Source: Pseudomonas sp. HMWF032
GTDB lineage: Bacteria > Pseudomonadota > Gammaproteobacteria > Pseudomonadales > Pseudomonadaceae
Direction: 5' to 3'
Assembly (NCBI RefSeq): GCF_003060885.1
Contig: NZ_QAIG01000005.1
Span: 511,012 to 559,010, forward strand
Length of the DNA: 47,999 nucleotides
In this document: in pieces, positions 16,661-25,360 of the stretch
Position numbering within the stretch: position 1 is the first letter of the stretch
How the letters are laid out: the number at the start of each line of letters is the position of its first letter
The notes under the pieces: model-generated
Database searches by the model: none
Seen by the model: only the letters and a program-made list of their open reading frames with translations
Told to the model about the DNA's origin: nothing
Translations under genes and position numbers: made by a program

Positions 16661-17265
16661 TCTGCTAAAACCGCAGCCGATAGCTCGGCCATGGGAAAGC
16701 GTCCGGCAATCTCCATTTGCCGCAACAGGCGGGCAAAGTGCTTGAGGTTGCGTGCCGCTTTGGCTTTTGACAGCGATCGACGGTGAAAGGCCAGATCGGC
16801 AACATCAATTAGTCCCAAGGTGTTTTGTGGGGTCAGCACGATGTTGCCCAAGTGGAGTGAGCGGAAGTAAATCCCTTTTCTGTGAAGCTCGCGGATGAAG
16901 TCACAGAGAGCCGGCAGGCGCGTGATAAAACTTTCGGGATTCTGCAGGTACAGCTCCTTGAGCGTCTGGCCTGGAAGCGGTGTATAGAGAACGGCACTGA
17001 GCTGCTTTTCCGCAAAGGTGTACAGCGTGATAGGCGTTAGCGTTGGAATGCCTAGGTCAGCCAAGCGTTCTGCGTTTTGATAGAAACGTACGGAATACGG
17101 CCTGAGCAGGGCTGAGGAAATCAAGCGTTTGCGCCGGAAAAGCTTGAGGAAGTGGCCGTTGGCGAGGCGATAAACCTTGGGTCCCAGGCTGTCTTCTTCG
17201 AGCACTTTCGCGTCAGCGGTCAGTGTTGCCAATGCGCTATCGTTCAGGTGTTTCGTGCTGAGCAT
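16657..17265 (-). CDS. Small kinase-fold protein lacking the catalytic Asp
   Basis: A short (202-residue) kinase-like protein similar, from memory, to the PA4998-type gene beside waaL and msbA in P. aeruginosa. The ATP-site lysine is in HFLKLFRRK (K41 counted from the chosen start). The catalytic loop reads IYFRSLHLGNIVL: FRS replaces HRD, so a serine stands at the aspartate position. LGLIDVADL keeps the metal-binding aspartate. Two ATG codons are adjacent (17268 and 17265). The second is preferred because AGGA then has 6-base spacing. The stop overlaps that of the convergent GT4 gene. It follows the GT-A-like gene on the same strand after 15 bases, so the two are probably co-transcribed. Whether it is active is uncertain. 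Confidence 0.75.
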   Translation of the reverse strand: MLSTKHLNDSALATLTADAKVLEEDSLGPKVYRLANGHFLKLFRRKRLISSALLRPYSVRFYQNAERLADLGIPTLTPITLYTFAEKQLSAVLYTPLPGQTLKELYLQNPESFITRLPALCDFIRELHRKGIYFRSLHLGNIVLTPQNTLGLIDVADLAFHRRSLSKAKAARNLKHFARLLRQMEIAGRFPMAELSAAVLAD

Positions 17266-17280
17266 CATGTGTCCTTTGCC

Positions 17281-18357
17281 TTATACGACTTGCTTGGAGG
17301 TGAGGCGGCCAAGCAGATGGGCGTGCAGGGTGGGGTAGTGGCGGCCTGCCAACAGCTTCAACAACGGATCAGCCAGCCATAGCGTCATTTGTTCGGCGCT
17401 AAGCGGTTTTCCCAGTCGCTCCTCAATATTGACTAATGCTTTGTCCCACCAAGCGGTGGCGCAGGCGCGATCAAACTCGTTTGAGTAGTCATGGCACCCA
17501 TAAAGCAGCTCTCGTATAAATTGTCTGCGTTCTTTGGCGATTAGAGCCGTCACCGCTTTTTGCCAGCCCCGGTAAGGTTGTGGTGGTCGTGGTAAGCGAT
17601 CATTCACAAGTAGTACATCTGCGCGTGCGGCTGTGCTTAGCGGTTCACCGTGGTGTTTAGTGTGCCATGCTTGGATCTTGGCTCTGAACTGAGCCTTGCG
17701 GCTCCAGTAGTGGTGTATGAGGTCGGTGCAGGCGCCGAGTTGCAGCGTGCCATGTGCTGCCAGAGCCAAGCAAAGCTCCTCCAGCGTGTAGAGTTCCGGA
17801 GCTAGAGGGCGCAGGTCATCCATCAATCTAATGGAGTGTTCAAGAATGCCCTTGTCGGCCGTGGTCAGGCCGATCACCCCAGAGTTTGTTTGGCGTAAGC
17901 TTGCTTCCAAAAGCCCAACCTGTCTGATGTGGGCGATTGACTGGCTTGGAAGCGATGGTGATTCTCCCAGCGGTGCCCCGATAGCATTGCAGAGCAGGCG
18001 ACCACCGGTAACGCGTGCCAGCAATATATCCGGTGACGCTCGGAAGAACGTGTCCGTGTCAATCAGCACAGCTTTTTCATACTCATTGAGTACGCTAAGC
18101 AATGCAGCATGCTTGATTCTGAAATGGTAGTGATGAGGGCCATCCCAGGTCGGATCTATGACGTGCGTGGTGACCGGCAGTTTTGCGTAAAACTGAGGGT
18201 CGTCGGTGAACACTTGGATATCGAACTGGCGAGCGTCTGTGTGAGCGGTTGAGTGGGCGAGTGCACTGACGATGCTGAAAACCGCCTCGCGTTGATAGAT
18301 GTCTGTGCCGAAGGCGAGATAGACAAGTTGTGGCGTGCTCTTCATTGCGTCAGGCAT
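17281..18357 (-). CDS. GT-A-like transferase with DTD motif (copy 2)
   Basis: A 358-residue protein related to the gene at 13414-14454. Shared blocks in the same order are QLVYLAFGTDIYQREAVFSI, QVFTDDP and VLIDTDTFFRASP (D100 and D102 as the likely DxD). The C-terminal halves diverge. No signal peptide or membrane segment is seen. An ATG four codons downstream (18345) gives the same conserved core and could be the real start; neither has a strong ribosome site. It heads a two-gene minus-strand unit with the kinase-like gene and diverges from the O-antigen ligase. The region is visibly AT-richer than the flanks. It is probably an outer-core or O-chain-related sugar transferase; donor and acceptor are unknown. 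Confidence 0.75.
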   Translation of the reverse strand: MPDAMKSTPQLVYLAFGTDIYQREAVFSIVSALAHSTAHTDARQFDIQVFTDDPQFYAKLPVTTHVIDPTWDGPHHYHFRIKHAALLSVLNEYEKAVLIDTDTFFRASPDILLARVTGGRLLCNAIGAPLGESPSLPSQSIAHIRQVGLLEASLRQTNSGVIGLTTADKGILEHSIRLMDDLRPLAPELYTLEELCLALAAHGTLQLGACTDLIHHYWSRKAQFRAKIQAWHTKHHGEPLSTAARADVLLVNDRLPRPPQPYRGWQKAVTALIAKERRQFIRELLYGCHDYSNEFDRACATAWWDKALVNIEERLGKPLSAEQMTLWLADPLLKLLAGRHYPTLHAHLLGRLTSKQVV

Positions 18358-18432
18358 CGAATGGTAGATAAAGCATAGAATACCCCTTTTTCAGGCTGAG
18401 CCGCCCGCTGTGTGCACGGGCGTTGGGAGTAG
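18358..18432. promoter_or_regulatory. Divergent start region between copy-2 transferase and ligase
   Basis: These 75 bases separate two divergently read genes, so they must contain or overlap the promoters of both unless transcription comes from further away. The left part is AT-rich (18358-18392). A GGGAG ribosome site for the ligase lies at 18425-18429. I could not pick out convincing -35/-10 pairs. Confidence 0.35.
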
Positions 18433-19623
18433 ATGTTGATGTTGAGAATGCAGGCGACAGGAATAATGTTGCTGATAACCTGTGGCTATTTGTGGTTTCT
18501 AATGGGGATTGCATGGGCACCGAGCAATAAGATTTATCAGCAAGCGTTAGTAGCCTTGCTCTGGCTGCCGGGCATTCTGGCAATGTTTATCTTTCATCGA
18601 CGTTTGCTTGATATATGGTGCAGCAGTCGGGTGTTCTGTTCGTTTTTATTGCTTTTCTTGGGCTGGGCTGCGCTGAGTACCTTGTGGACTGGTGCGGATG
18701 AGCCGCTGCGAGAATTGAAACGTGTTTTTTATGTAGGGCTTTTTCTTGTTTCTCTGGCGTTATTGTCTTCTCAGCACCCTGAGCGGATCTGGCAAGGGTT
18801 GGCTGTTGCCTTTGTAGGCTTGGCTCTTGCGTGTTTAGCGAGTATCTGCCTCTTTTATATCCGCGATATGCAGCCACTCACTGCTCGGCTTTATGGCATC
18901 GGGCAGGTGGGGCATCCAATTCTTGGTGCCTATGTGATGGCGCTTGTGGTGATTTGGGGCGCACGGTTTAAACCTTCTGGCATCTGGCAGAGCCTTCTAT
19001 GGGGGGCGCTGATGCTGTCTGCTCTAATGTTTATTCTGTTAGGCCAGAGTCGCGGGGCTACGCTGGCGTTAGTCGCGGGTATTTTTGCCTTGCTCTTACT
19101 TCGTGGCGGGCGCGCAGTGTGGGGCGGTAGCGCAGCAATCATACTTGTCTGCTGGGGGGCTTATGAATTGTTCGCGCCGTTGATTCTCGCGCGTGGTTTT
19201 TCGTATCGGCCAGAAATTTTCCAGGCCAGTCTCGATATGTTTATGCAAAATCCCTTACTCGGGTTAGGCGTCGGTACGGATTATCGGGTTGTCACGTTCA
19301 ACTATCCCGAGGGGTTCGATCACACACACAATGGCTTCACCCATGTTGCTGTTGAGTTGGGTTTTCCTGGCGTGGTTTTGTGGATCAGCTTGTGGTTGAG
19401 TGCCTTTCACACTGTTTGGCAGCGCCGCTTCTCCGCCGAAGGGCGGCTGGTATTCGGGACCTTGGTTGTGTCGCTGGCGGCACTTCAGTTCGATGCGGCC
19501 AGTCTATGGGGGACTCCAAGGGCTGAGTGGTTTGTCGTCTGGCTTCCTCTGGCCCTCACGCTTGCTCTCATCGCACAACCGCAGAATGCTAGACTGCGGC
19601 CCGCCTGTATTGAAGTGAGCTGA
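18433..19623 (+). CDS. waaL: O-antigen ligase, WaaL type
   Basis: A 396-residue polytopic inner-membrane protein with about ten to twelve hydrophobic segments and a large periplasmic loop. This is the layout of the Wzy_C/WaaL family, which joins undecaprenyl-linked O-chains to lipid A-core in the periplasm. The ligase signature is in the second half: GQSRGATLALVAG, NPLLGLGVGTDYR and the histidine block FDHTHNGFTHVAVELGFPG (about 298-316). The position just upstream of msbA matches waaL (PA4999) of P. aeruginosa. The start may be the ATG at 18433 or 18439; GGGAG at 18425-18429 fits the second slightly better. WaaL proteins are poorly conserved, so the assignment rests on topology, motif and place. 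Confidence 0.82.
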   Translation: MLMLRMQATGIMLLITCGYLWFLMGIAWAPSNKIYQQALVALLWLPGILAMFIFHRRLLDIWCSSRVFCSFLLLFLGWAALSTLWTGADEPLRELKRVFYVGLFLVSLALLSSQHPERIWQGLAVAFVGLALACLASICLFYIRDMQPLTARLYGIGQVGHPILGAYVMALVVIWGARFKPSGIWQSLLWGALMLSALMFILLGQSRGATLALVAGIFALLLLRGGRAVWGGSAAIILVCWGAYELFAPLILARGFSYRPEIFQASLDMFMQNPLLGLGVGTDYRVVTFNYPEGFDHTHNGFTHVAVELGFPGVVLWISLWLSAFHTVWQRRFSAEGRLVFGTLVVSLAALQFDAASLWGTPRAEWFVVWLPLALTLALIAQPQNARLRPACIEVS

Positions 19624-19626
19624 TTC

Positions 19627-21465
19627 ATGAGTGATGTGAGAGATGACGTGGCCCAGCCAAGCAGTCTGAAAATATACCTTCGGTTACTGGGATACGTTAA
19701 GCCGTACATCGGTATGTTTTTGATCAGTATCTTCGGATTTCTGATCTTCGCCTCCACTCAGCCAATGCTTGGTTACATCCTGAAGTTCTTCGTGGATGGC
19801 CTCAATAATTCGAATGTTGGGCTTTTTGCCGGGGTTCCGTGGGTGCAGGCACATGCCCCTTGGCTTGCAGAGCTTAAATTGCTGCAGGCTGTTCCCCTGC
19901 TTATTGTGCTTATCGCACTCTGGCAGGGCATTGGTTCGTTTCTCGGCAACTTTTACCTCGCAAAAGTTTCCATGGGGCTGGTTCAAGACCTGCGTATCGC
20001 GTTGTTCAATAATCTTCTGACGTTGCCCAATCGCTATTTCGATAGCCATAACTCAGGTCACCTGATTTCCAGAATTACTTACAACGTAACCATGGTCACT
20101 GGTGCTGCTACGGATGCCATCAAAGTGGTGGTGCGTGAGGGAATGACGGTGGTCTTTCTCTTTGCAACCTTGCTATGGATGAACTGGAAGCTGACGTTGG
20201 TCATGGTTGCGATATTGCCGATCATTGGACTAATGGTATCCAGCACCAGCAAGAAATTTCGTAAACAAAGCAAGAAGATCCAAGTGGCGATGGGGGATGT
20301 CACTCATGTGGCTTCGGAAACCATTCAGGGCTATCGAGTCGTCCGTAGTTTTGGCGGCGAACGTTATGAGCAGCAACGGTTCCAGGCCGCCAGTGAGGAT
20401 AATCGCCTCAAGCAGCTGAAAATGGTTAAAACAGGTGCGGTCTACACCCCTTCGCTGCAATTGGTGATCTACAGCGCCATGGCCGTGTTGATGTTCCTGG
20501 TTCTGTTGTTGCGCGGTGATGCCAGTGCGGGCGATTTAGTTGCGTACATCACGCTGGCTGGTCTTTTGCCGAAGCCGATTCGTCAGCTGTCGGAGGTCAG
20601 TTCGACTATCCAGAAAGGGGTGGCCGGTGCCGAGAGTATTTTCGAGCAGTTGGATGAGCCCTCGGAGGTCGATGTAGGCATTCAGGAGCGTGAGCGAGTC
20701 ACTGGGCGTCTGCAGGTCAGCAATCTCAGCTTCCAGTATCCGACCAGTGAAAAGCCGGTGCTCAACAATATTTCTTTTGTTGCCGAACCCGGTCAGATGG
20801 TGGCGCTTGTGGGGCGTTCGGGCAGCGGCAAATCCACGCTGGCGAGTCTGATTCCGCGTTTCTACCACCATGAGCAAGGCCAAATTCTGCTCGATGACCT
20901 GGATGTAGAGGAGTACAGGCTGCGTAATCTGCGTCGCCATATTGCTCTGGTGACCCAGCATGTCACGTTGTTCAATGACACCGTGCGCAACAATATTGCG
21001 TATGGCGATTTGATCGAGGCGCCCTTGGAGGCTGTCAAGCGTGCCGCTGAGGACGCTTACGCTGCCGAGTTTATCGAGAAGATGCCACAGGGCTACGACA
21101 CGCTGGTGGGCGAGAACGGTGTGCTGCTCTCGGGTGGCCAGCGTCAACGCTTGGCAATTGCTCGTGCGCTGCTCAAAGATGCGCCGTTGTTGATTCTCGA
21201 TGAAGCCACTTCGGCGCTGGACACCGAGTCCGAACGGCATATTCAAGCCGCACTGGACAAGGTGGTTGAGGGGCGCACCACCATCGTGATTGCCCATCGC
21301 TTGAGTACGATCGAGAAAGCTGACCTGATTCTGGTCATGGAGCAAGGCGAAATTGTTGAGCGCGGCACCCATGTGCAGTTATTAGCGCTCAACGGTTACT
21401 ACGCGCGTCTGCATGCCCGCGATTTTGCGGATGATGCTGACCTGCATGCTGAGCCGAGTGCCTGA
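19627..21465 (+). CDS. msbA: Lipid A-core flippase MsbA
   Basis: A 612-residue ABC half-transporter that flips lipid A-core across the inner membrane as a homodimer. About six membrane spans lie in residues 25-320. The nucleotide-binding domain has Walker A GRSGSGKST (396-404), the Q-loop in LVTQHVTLFNDT, the signature LSGGQRQRLAIARAL, Walker B LLILDEATSALD and the switch histidine in IVIAHRLSTI. Length and order are normal. It begins four bases after the ligase stop and its stop overlaps the mig-14-like gene (TGATG). hldE follows two genes later, as in many pseudomonads. The short acidic C-terminal tail ends the protein. Confidence 0.95.
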   Translation: MSDVRDDVAQPSSLKIYLRLLGYVKPYIGMFLISIFGFLIFASTQPMLGYILKFFVDGLNNSNVGLFAGVPWVQAHAPWLAELKLLQAVPLLIVLIALWQGIGSFLGNFYLAKVSMGLVQDLRIALFNNLLTLPNRYFDSHNSGHLISRITYNVTMVTGAATDAIKVVVREGMTVVFLFATLLWMNWKLTLVMVAILPIIGLMVSSTSKKFRKQSKKIQVAMGDVTHVASETIQGYRVVRSFGGERYEQQRFQAASEDNRLKQLKMVKTGAVYTPSLQLVIYSAMAVLMFLVLLLRGDASAGDLVAYITLAGLLPKPIRQLSEVSSTIQKGVAGAESIFEQLDEPSEVDVGIQERERVTGRLQVSNLSFQYPTSEKPVLNNISFVAEPGQMVALVGRSGSGKSTLASLIPRFYHHEQGQILLDDLDVEEYRLRNLRRHIALVTQHVTLFNDTVRNNIAYGDLIEAPLEAVKRAAEDAYAAEFIEKMPQGYDTLVGENGVLLSGGQRQRLAIARALLKDAPLLILDEATSALDTESERHIQAALDKVVEGRTTIVIAHRLSTIEKADLILVMEQGEIVERGTHVQLLALNGYYARLHARDFADDADLHAEPSA

Positions 21466-22361
21466 TGCTCAGTCATTGGCGCGCTTGGCGCGAGCGAGGC
21501 TGGACGGTCATCGAGGCATCTGAGTACGCCGCCGCCTGGCAACGTTTTGGCGGCAGTGTGGCCACGCATCCGCAGGTGGTCGAGCGGCTGGCGGGCTTAG
21601 CGGGCCTGCCGGTGCGTTATCTCGGCTGGTTCGCGGGTGGCGAGTTGCAGGCGGCGATTCCGACCTGGGGACGGCATCTGGCGCTGTCCAAGGATGTGCT
21701 CAAGCAGCAGGGCAAGCGCGGCCTGTTCGACCTTGGCAATGCCGAGTTGATTCTTCCGGCAGCGCCCTCGGTCAGCGTCCCGCTGCGCCATCGCGGTCGG
21801 TATATTTCCAGGCTCAATGCCGATGCGATCAGCACCCTGCGTGAGCAGCCCGAAGGGTTGGCTCTGGCCCGTGAACCTGAGGAATACAGCAAGAAATTTC
21901 GCTACAACCAGCGCCGTGAGCAGCGGTTACTGGAAGAGGCCGGCGGGGTGATTCGGCCCATGCTCGAGCTTTGTGCTGCCGAGCAGGCGCTGATTTATGC
22001 CGATCTGTTCCAGCGTCGCTGGGGTTTTGAGGCCACCGGCAAGGCGCATTTGGCGGAGGTGTTCAGCCTGATGCGCGACTTTATGACCGGCTCGCTGATC
22101 TACCTGAGTGATCAACCCGTGGCGATTCAAGTGTTGTACCGCGTCGAAGCGCCGCAGTGGGTCAGCTTGGAATACATCAATGGCGGCGTGGACCCGCAAA
22201 ACCGCGAGTTCAGCCCTGGCAGCGTGTTGAGCTTTATCAATACGCAGACTGCCTGGAGCGAGGCGCGTGCGCTGGGCAAGCCGTTGCGCTATTCCTTTGG
22301 CAGGGCTGACCGCGAATACAAAGACCGCTGGTGTAACCGCGTTGCGGTTTATCAGGTTTGA
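21465..22361 (+). CDS. Mig-14 family protein
   Basis: A 298-residue protein of the Mig-14 family, distantly related to GNAT/FemAB-type acyltransferases. In Salmonella and P. aeruginosa it is linked to resistance to antimicrobial peptides, probably by modifying the envelope at the inner face of the inner membrane. Typical features are EEYSKKFRYNQRREQRLLEE (about residues 140-159), FQRRWGFEATGKAHL and LRYSFGRADREYKDRWCN near the C-terminus. In PAO1 I recall the mig-14 gene next to wapH, before ssg; here it sits after msbA. The start overlaps the msbA stop. The biochemical reaction is not known to me. Confidence 0.85.
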   Translation: MLSHWRAWRERGWTVIEASEYAAAWQRFGGSVATHPQVVERLAGLAGLPVRYLGWFAGGELQAAIPTWGRHLALSKDVLKQQGKRGLFDLGNAELILPAAPSVSVPLRHRGRYISRLNADAISTLREQPEGLALAREPEEYSKKFRYNQRREQRLLEEAGGVIRPMLELCAAEQALIYADLFQRRWGFEATGKAHLAEVFSLMRDFMTGSLIYLSDQPVAIQVLYRVEAPQWVSLEYINGGVDPQNREFSPGSVLSFINTQTAWSEARALGKPLRYSFGRADREYKDRWCNRVAVYQV

Positions 22362-22363
22362 AC

Positions 22364-23764
22364 ATGTCGGTCCGCAAACAGATCCTGCTCAAACGCCATC
22401 GCCGACAAAAGCGTATTGCCTTGCTGTTGGCTCTTATTGTCTTGGCGCTCGTCGGCGTTCTGGTCGCCTGGTGGTGGGTGCCGCTCCTCTTATTGCTCGG
22501 CTGGGTCGCCCATGAGGCCTGGTTTGCCGATCACCTGTTTTATGCGCCTTGTGATGACTACAGCTACGCCTTTGCGCCGTCGGTCCGCGCCATTAACGGT
22601 CGTATTGATGCCGGTTGCGTGAGGCTGGACGGCGAATTTGGGGTGGCGGATACCCTGATTCTGCAGGTGCAGATAAACGCCAATTGGTTGGGCCGTTGGT
22701 TTGATCCTTATGTGCTGATCGGCAACGACCGTCAGGATTTTGAGCGCGGTGTGAACGGGCGGCGCTACCTGAATCTGTCTGGGCAGGGCGACCTATTGGC
22801 GCGGGGCAAGTTGTCGCTGCGTGGCCGGTTTTGCCGCCTTGATCCGCATGTCACGCTCCATGCGCAGCGCAACCCGGACTACGCCGAGCAGCGCCTGATG
22901 GTTATCGCGCCGCACGCCGACGACGCCGAACTGGCCGCCTTTGGCCTGTACAGCCGGGCGCGCGAGGTCAGTATCCTGACCCTCACGCAGGGCGAAATCG
23001 AAGCCGAGGCTTATCAAGCCCTCGGGCTGGAGCAAGCGGCTGCCGCGCAGCTCAAGGGCCGTTTGCGCGCCTGGGACAGCCTGGCGGTGCCGCTGTGGGG
23101 CGGTGTGCCGCAAAGCCAGTGCCTGCAGCTGGGCTATTACTGCCTGCAGCTACCGGCGATGCAGGCGCAGCCTGAGCAGGCGTTCGGTTCGCGGGAGTCC
23201 GGTGAAACGGATGTTCGTAGCGTGCGGGGGAACAATGCCCTGCCGTTGCCCGGTGATGCCGATGGCGTGCCCAGCTGGCGCAATCTGCTGGCGGATCTGG
23301 TGGCTGCGCTTGAGCACTATCAGCCCGAGGTTGTTGTCACCCCGCATCCGCAATTGGACCCGCACAGCGACCACGTTGCCAGCACCCAAGCGCTGCTAGA
23401 CGCGATTGAGCTTAGTGGCTGGAAGCCGAAAACCCTGCTGCTGTATGCCAACCACCTGCACGACAACGACCGCTGGCCCATGGGGCCGGCGGGTTTTGGC
23501 ATCGCGTTGCCGCCGGCCATTGAGGCGCTACCGGCTGATGGGCTGTGGAGCCCGTGCCTGGATGCTGCGCAACAACTGGATAAAGCCATGGCGCTGGCCA
23601 TGCAGCACGATTTACAAGGCCCGTTGCCGCTTAAACGGCGTATCCGCCGCTGGATTCAGTATGTGTTGGTTGGGCGGCGCTGGCCGGCCACCGGTGAAGA
23701 TGAATTCTTCCGCAAGGCGGTGCGCCGCCATGAACTGTTCTGGGTGCGCACGCTCGGCGGTTAG
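22364..23764 (+). CDS. dnpA: PIG-L family de-N-acetylase DnpA
   Basis: A 466-residue protein with an N-terminal hydrophobic segment (residues 17-47) followed by a PIG-L/LmbE deacetylase domain. The zinc-binding motif is PHADDAE (183-189), and the second histidine block is TPHPQLDPHSDHVAS in the second half. In P. aeruginosa the equivalent (PA5002, DnpA) is a putative LPS-related de-N-acetylase tied to fluoroquinolone tolerance. I chose the ATG at 22364 (AGG at 22354-22356); a TTG two codons earlier overlaps the mig-14 stop. The cell location is probably the inner membrane, and the substrate is likely an N-acetylated core sugar, which is inference. It stays paired with the mig-14-like gene. 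Confidence 0.87.
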   Translation: MSVRKQILLKRHRRQKRIALLLALIVLALVGVLVAWWWVPLLLLLGWVAHEAWFADHLFYAPCDDYSYAFAPSVRAINGRIDAGCVRLDGEFGVADTLILQVQINANWLGRWFDPYVLIGNDRQDFERGVNGRRYLNLSGQGDLLARGKLSLRGRFCRLDPHVTLHAQRNPDYAEQRLMVIAPHADDAELAAFGLYSRAREVSILTLTQGEIEAEAYQALGLEQAAAAQLKGRLRAWDSLAVPLWGGVPQSQCLQLGYYCLQLPAMQAQPEQAFGSRESGETDVRSVRGNNALPLPGDADGVPSWRNLLADLVAALEHYQPEVVVTPHPQLDPHSDHVASTQALLDAIELSGWKPKTLLLYANHLHDNDRWPMGPAGFGIALPPAIEALPADGLWSPCLDAAQQLDKAMALAMQHDLQGPLPLKRRIRRWIQYVLVGRRWPATGEDEFFRKAVRRHELFWVRTLGG

Positions 23765-23828
23765 CCAGCGCAGTGGCCTGCCAATGTTATGATCCCCGGC
23801 AATCTGTTCTGCCGTTTCTGGAGTGTTT

Positions 23829-25250
23829 ATGAAAGTGTCCATGCCGCGTTTCGACCAGGCCGCCGTTCTGGTGGTGGGCGATGTCATGCTCGATCGTTAT
23901 TGGCATGGCGGCACCTCGCGGATATCTCCCGAAGCACCGGTGCCCGTGGTCAAGGTCGAGCAAATCGAAGACCGCCCCGGCGGTGCGGCCAACGTTGCCT
24001 TGAACATCGCCGCCCTCGGCGCGCCGGCCACATTGGTCGGAGTTACTGGACAGGATGAAGCCGCTGAGAGCCTGCGCAACAGCCTGCAGGCAGTCGGCGT
24101 AAAGACCTTCTTTCAGACGATTAAAGACCAGCCGACCATCGTCAAACTGCGTGTGATGAGCCGTCATCAGCAGCTTTTGCGCATGGATTTCGAAGAGCCG
24201 TTCCGCACCGACAGCGCCGCCTTGGCCGCCAGCGTCGAAGCGCAGTTGGACGGCATCAAGGTGCTGATTCTCTCGGATTACGGCAAAGGCGCGCTGCAGA
24301 ACCATCAGGCATTGGTGCAACTGGCGCGCCGCAAAGGCATTGCCGTGCTGGCCGATCCCAAGGGTAAGGACTTCTCCATCTACCGTGGCGCCAGCCTGAT
24401 TACACCGAACCTGCACGAGTTCGAAACCATCGTCGGCCATTGCCGTGACGAGGCCGAATTGGTGGCCAAGGGCGCGGCCTTGATGGCGGAGCTGGAGCTG
24501 GGCGCGCTGCTGGTGACCCGTGGCGAACACGGCATGACCTTGCTACGCCCCGCGCACCCGGCGCTGCACCTGCCGGCGCGTGCCCGTGAAGTATTCGATG
24601 TGACCGGTGCCGGTGATACGGTGATTTCCACCTTGGCGGCCAGCCTGGCGGCGGGCGAAGAGCTGCCAAATGCCGTCGCTTTAGCCAATCTGGCTGCCGG
24701 TATTGTGGTCGGTAAGCTAGGTACTGCCGCGATCAGCGCGCCGGAACTGCGCCGCGCGATCCAGCGTGATGCCGGCTCCGAGCGTGGTGTGCTGAGCTTG
24801 GATCAACTGCTGCTGGCCATCGAAGACGCCCGCGCCCATGGCGAGAAGATTGTCTTCACCAATGGCTGCTTCGACATCCTGCATGCCGGCCATGTCACCT
24901 ATCTGGAACAGGCGCGCGCGCAAGGCGATCGACTGGTGCTGGCGGTGAATGACGACGCGTCGGTCAGCCGCCTGAAAGGGCCGGGTCGGCCGATCAACGC
25001 CGTGGATCGGCGTATGGCCGTGCTGGCGGGGCTGGGCGCGGTGGATTGGGTGGTGAGCTTTGGCGAAGACACTCCGGAGAATCTCATTCGCGCGGTCAAG
25101 CCGGACGTGTTGGTCAAAGGCGGCGATTACGGTATTGAAGGCGTAGTCGGCGGCGATATTGTCCGCGCCTACGGCGGCGAAGTGCGCGTGCTGGGGTTGG
25201 TGGAAAACAGCTCGACCACCGCGATTGTCGAGAAGATCCGCAGCAAGTAA
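23829..25250 (+). CDS. hldE: Bifunctional D-heptose-7-P kinase / heptose-1-P adenylyltransferase
   Basis: A 473-residue bifunctional enzyme that phosphorylates D-glycero-beta-D-manno-heptose 7-phosphate and then adenylylates the 1-phosphate. It supplies the ADP-heptose used by waaC and waaF. The N-terminal ribokinase-type domain has [21 protein letters not shown] and the catalytic DVTGAGDTV (residues 257-265). The C-terminal nucleotidyltransferase domain has [13 protein letters not shown] (343-355) and the later [19 protein letters not shown]. The ATG at 23829 matches the known N-terminus MKV and has GGAG at 23820-23823. A GTG two codons earlier is less likely. The gene is complete and follows dnpA after 64 bases. 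Confidence 0.96.
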   Translation: MKVSMPRFDQAAVLVVGDVMLDRYWHGGTSRISPEAPVPVVKVEQIEDRPGGAANVALNIAALGAPATLVGVTGQDEAAESLRNSLQAVGVKTFFQTIKDQPTIVKLRVMSRHQQLLRMDFEEPFRTDSAALAASVEAQLDGIKVLILSDYGKGALQNHQALVQLARRKGIAVLADPKGKDFSIYRGASLITPNLHEFETIVGHCRDEAELVAKGAALMAELELGALLVTRGEHGMTLLRPAHPALHLPARAREVFDVTGAGDTVISTLAASLAAGEELPNAVALANLAAGIVVGKLGTAAISAPELRRAIQRDAGSERGVLSLDQLLLAIEDARAHGEKIVFTNGCFDILHAGHVTYLEQARAQGDRLVLAVNDDASVSRLKGPGRPINAVDRRMAVLAGLGAVDWVVSFGEDTPENLIRAVKPDVLVKGGDYGIEGVVGGDIVRAYGGEVRVLGLVENSSTTAIVEKIRSK

Positions 25251-25260
25251 CCCTGCACAC

Positions 25261-25322
25261 TGACTGGCTGCTTTGCCAGTCAAGCGCGTCGGCGCGGTCA
25301 TAGGCGCTTGCCCTGACCGCGC
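25261..25322 (+). terminator. Two tandem hairpins downstream of hldE
   Basis: An 8-bp perfect stem (TGACTGGC / GCCAGTCA, 25261-25282) is followed by a 9-bp GC-rich stem (GCGCGGTCA / TGACCGCGC, 25292-25322). Neither has a run of T after it, so intrinsic termination is doubtful. They may attenuate, protect the hldE 3' end, or be remnants of a repeat. Confidence 0.35.
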
Positions 25323-25360
25323 GCATGATCCGTGGCATCCCCCGTATGGAGTGAGATGCC

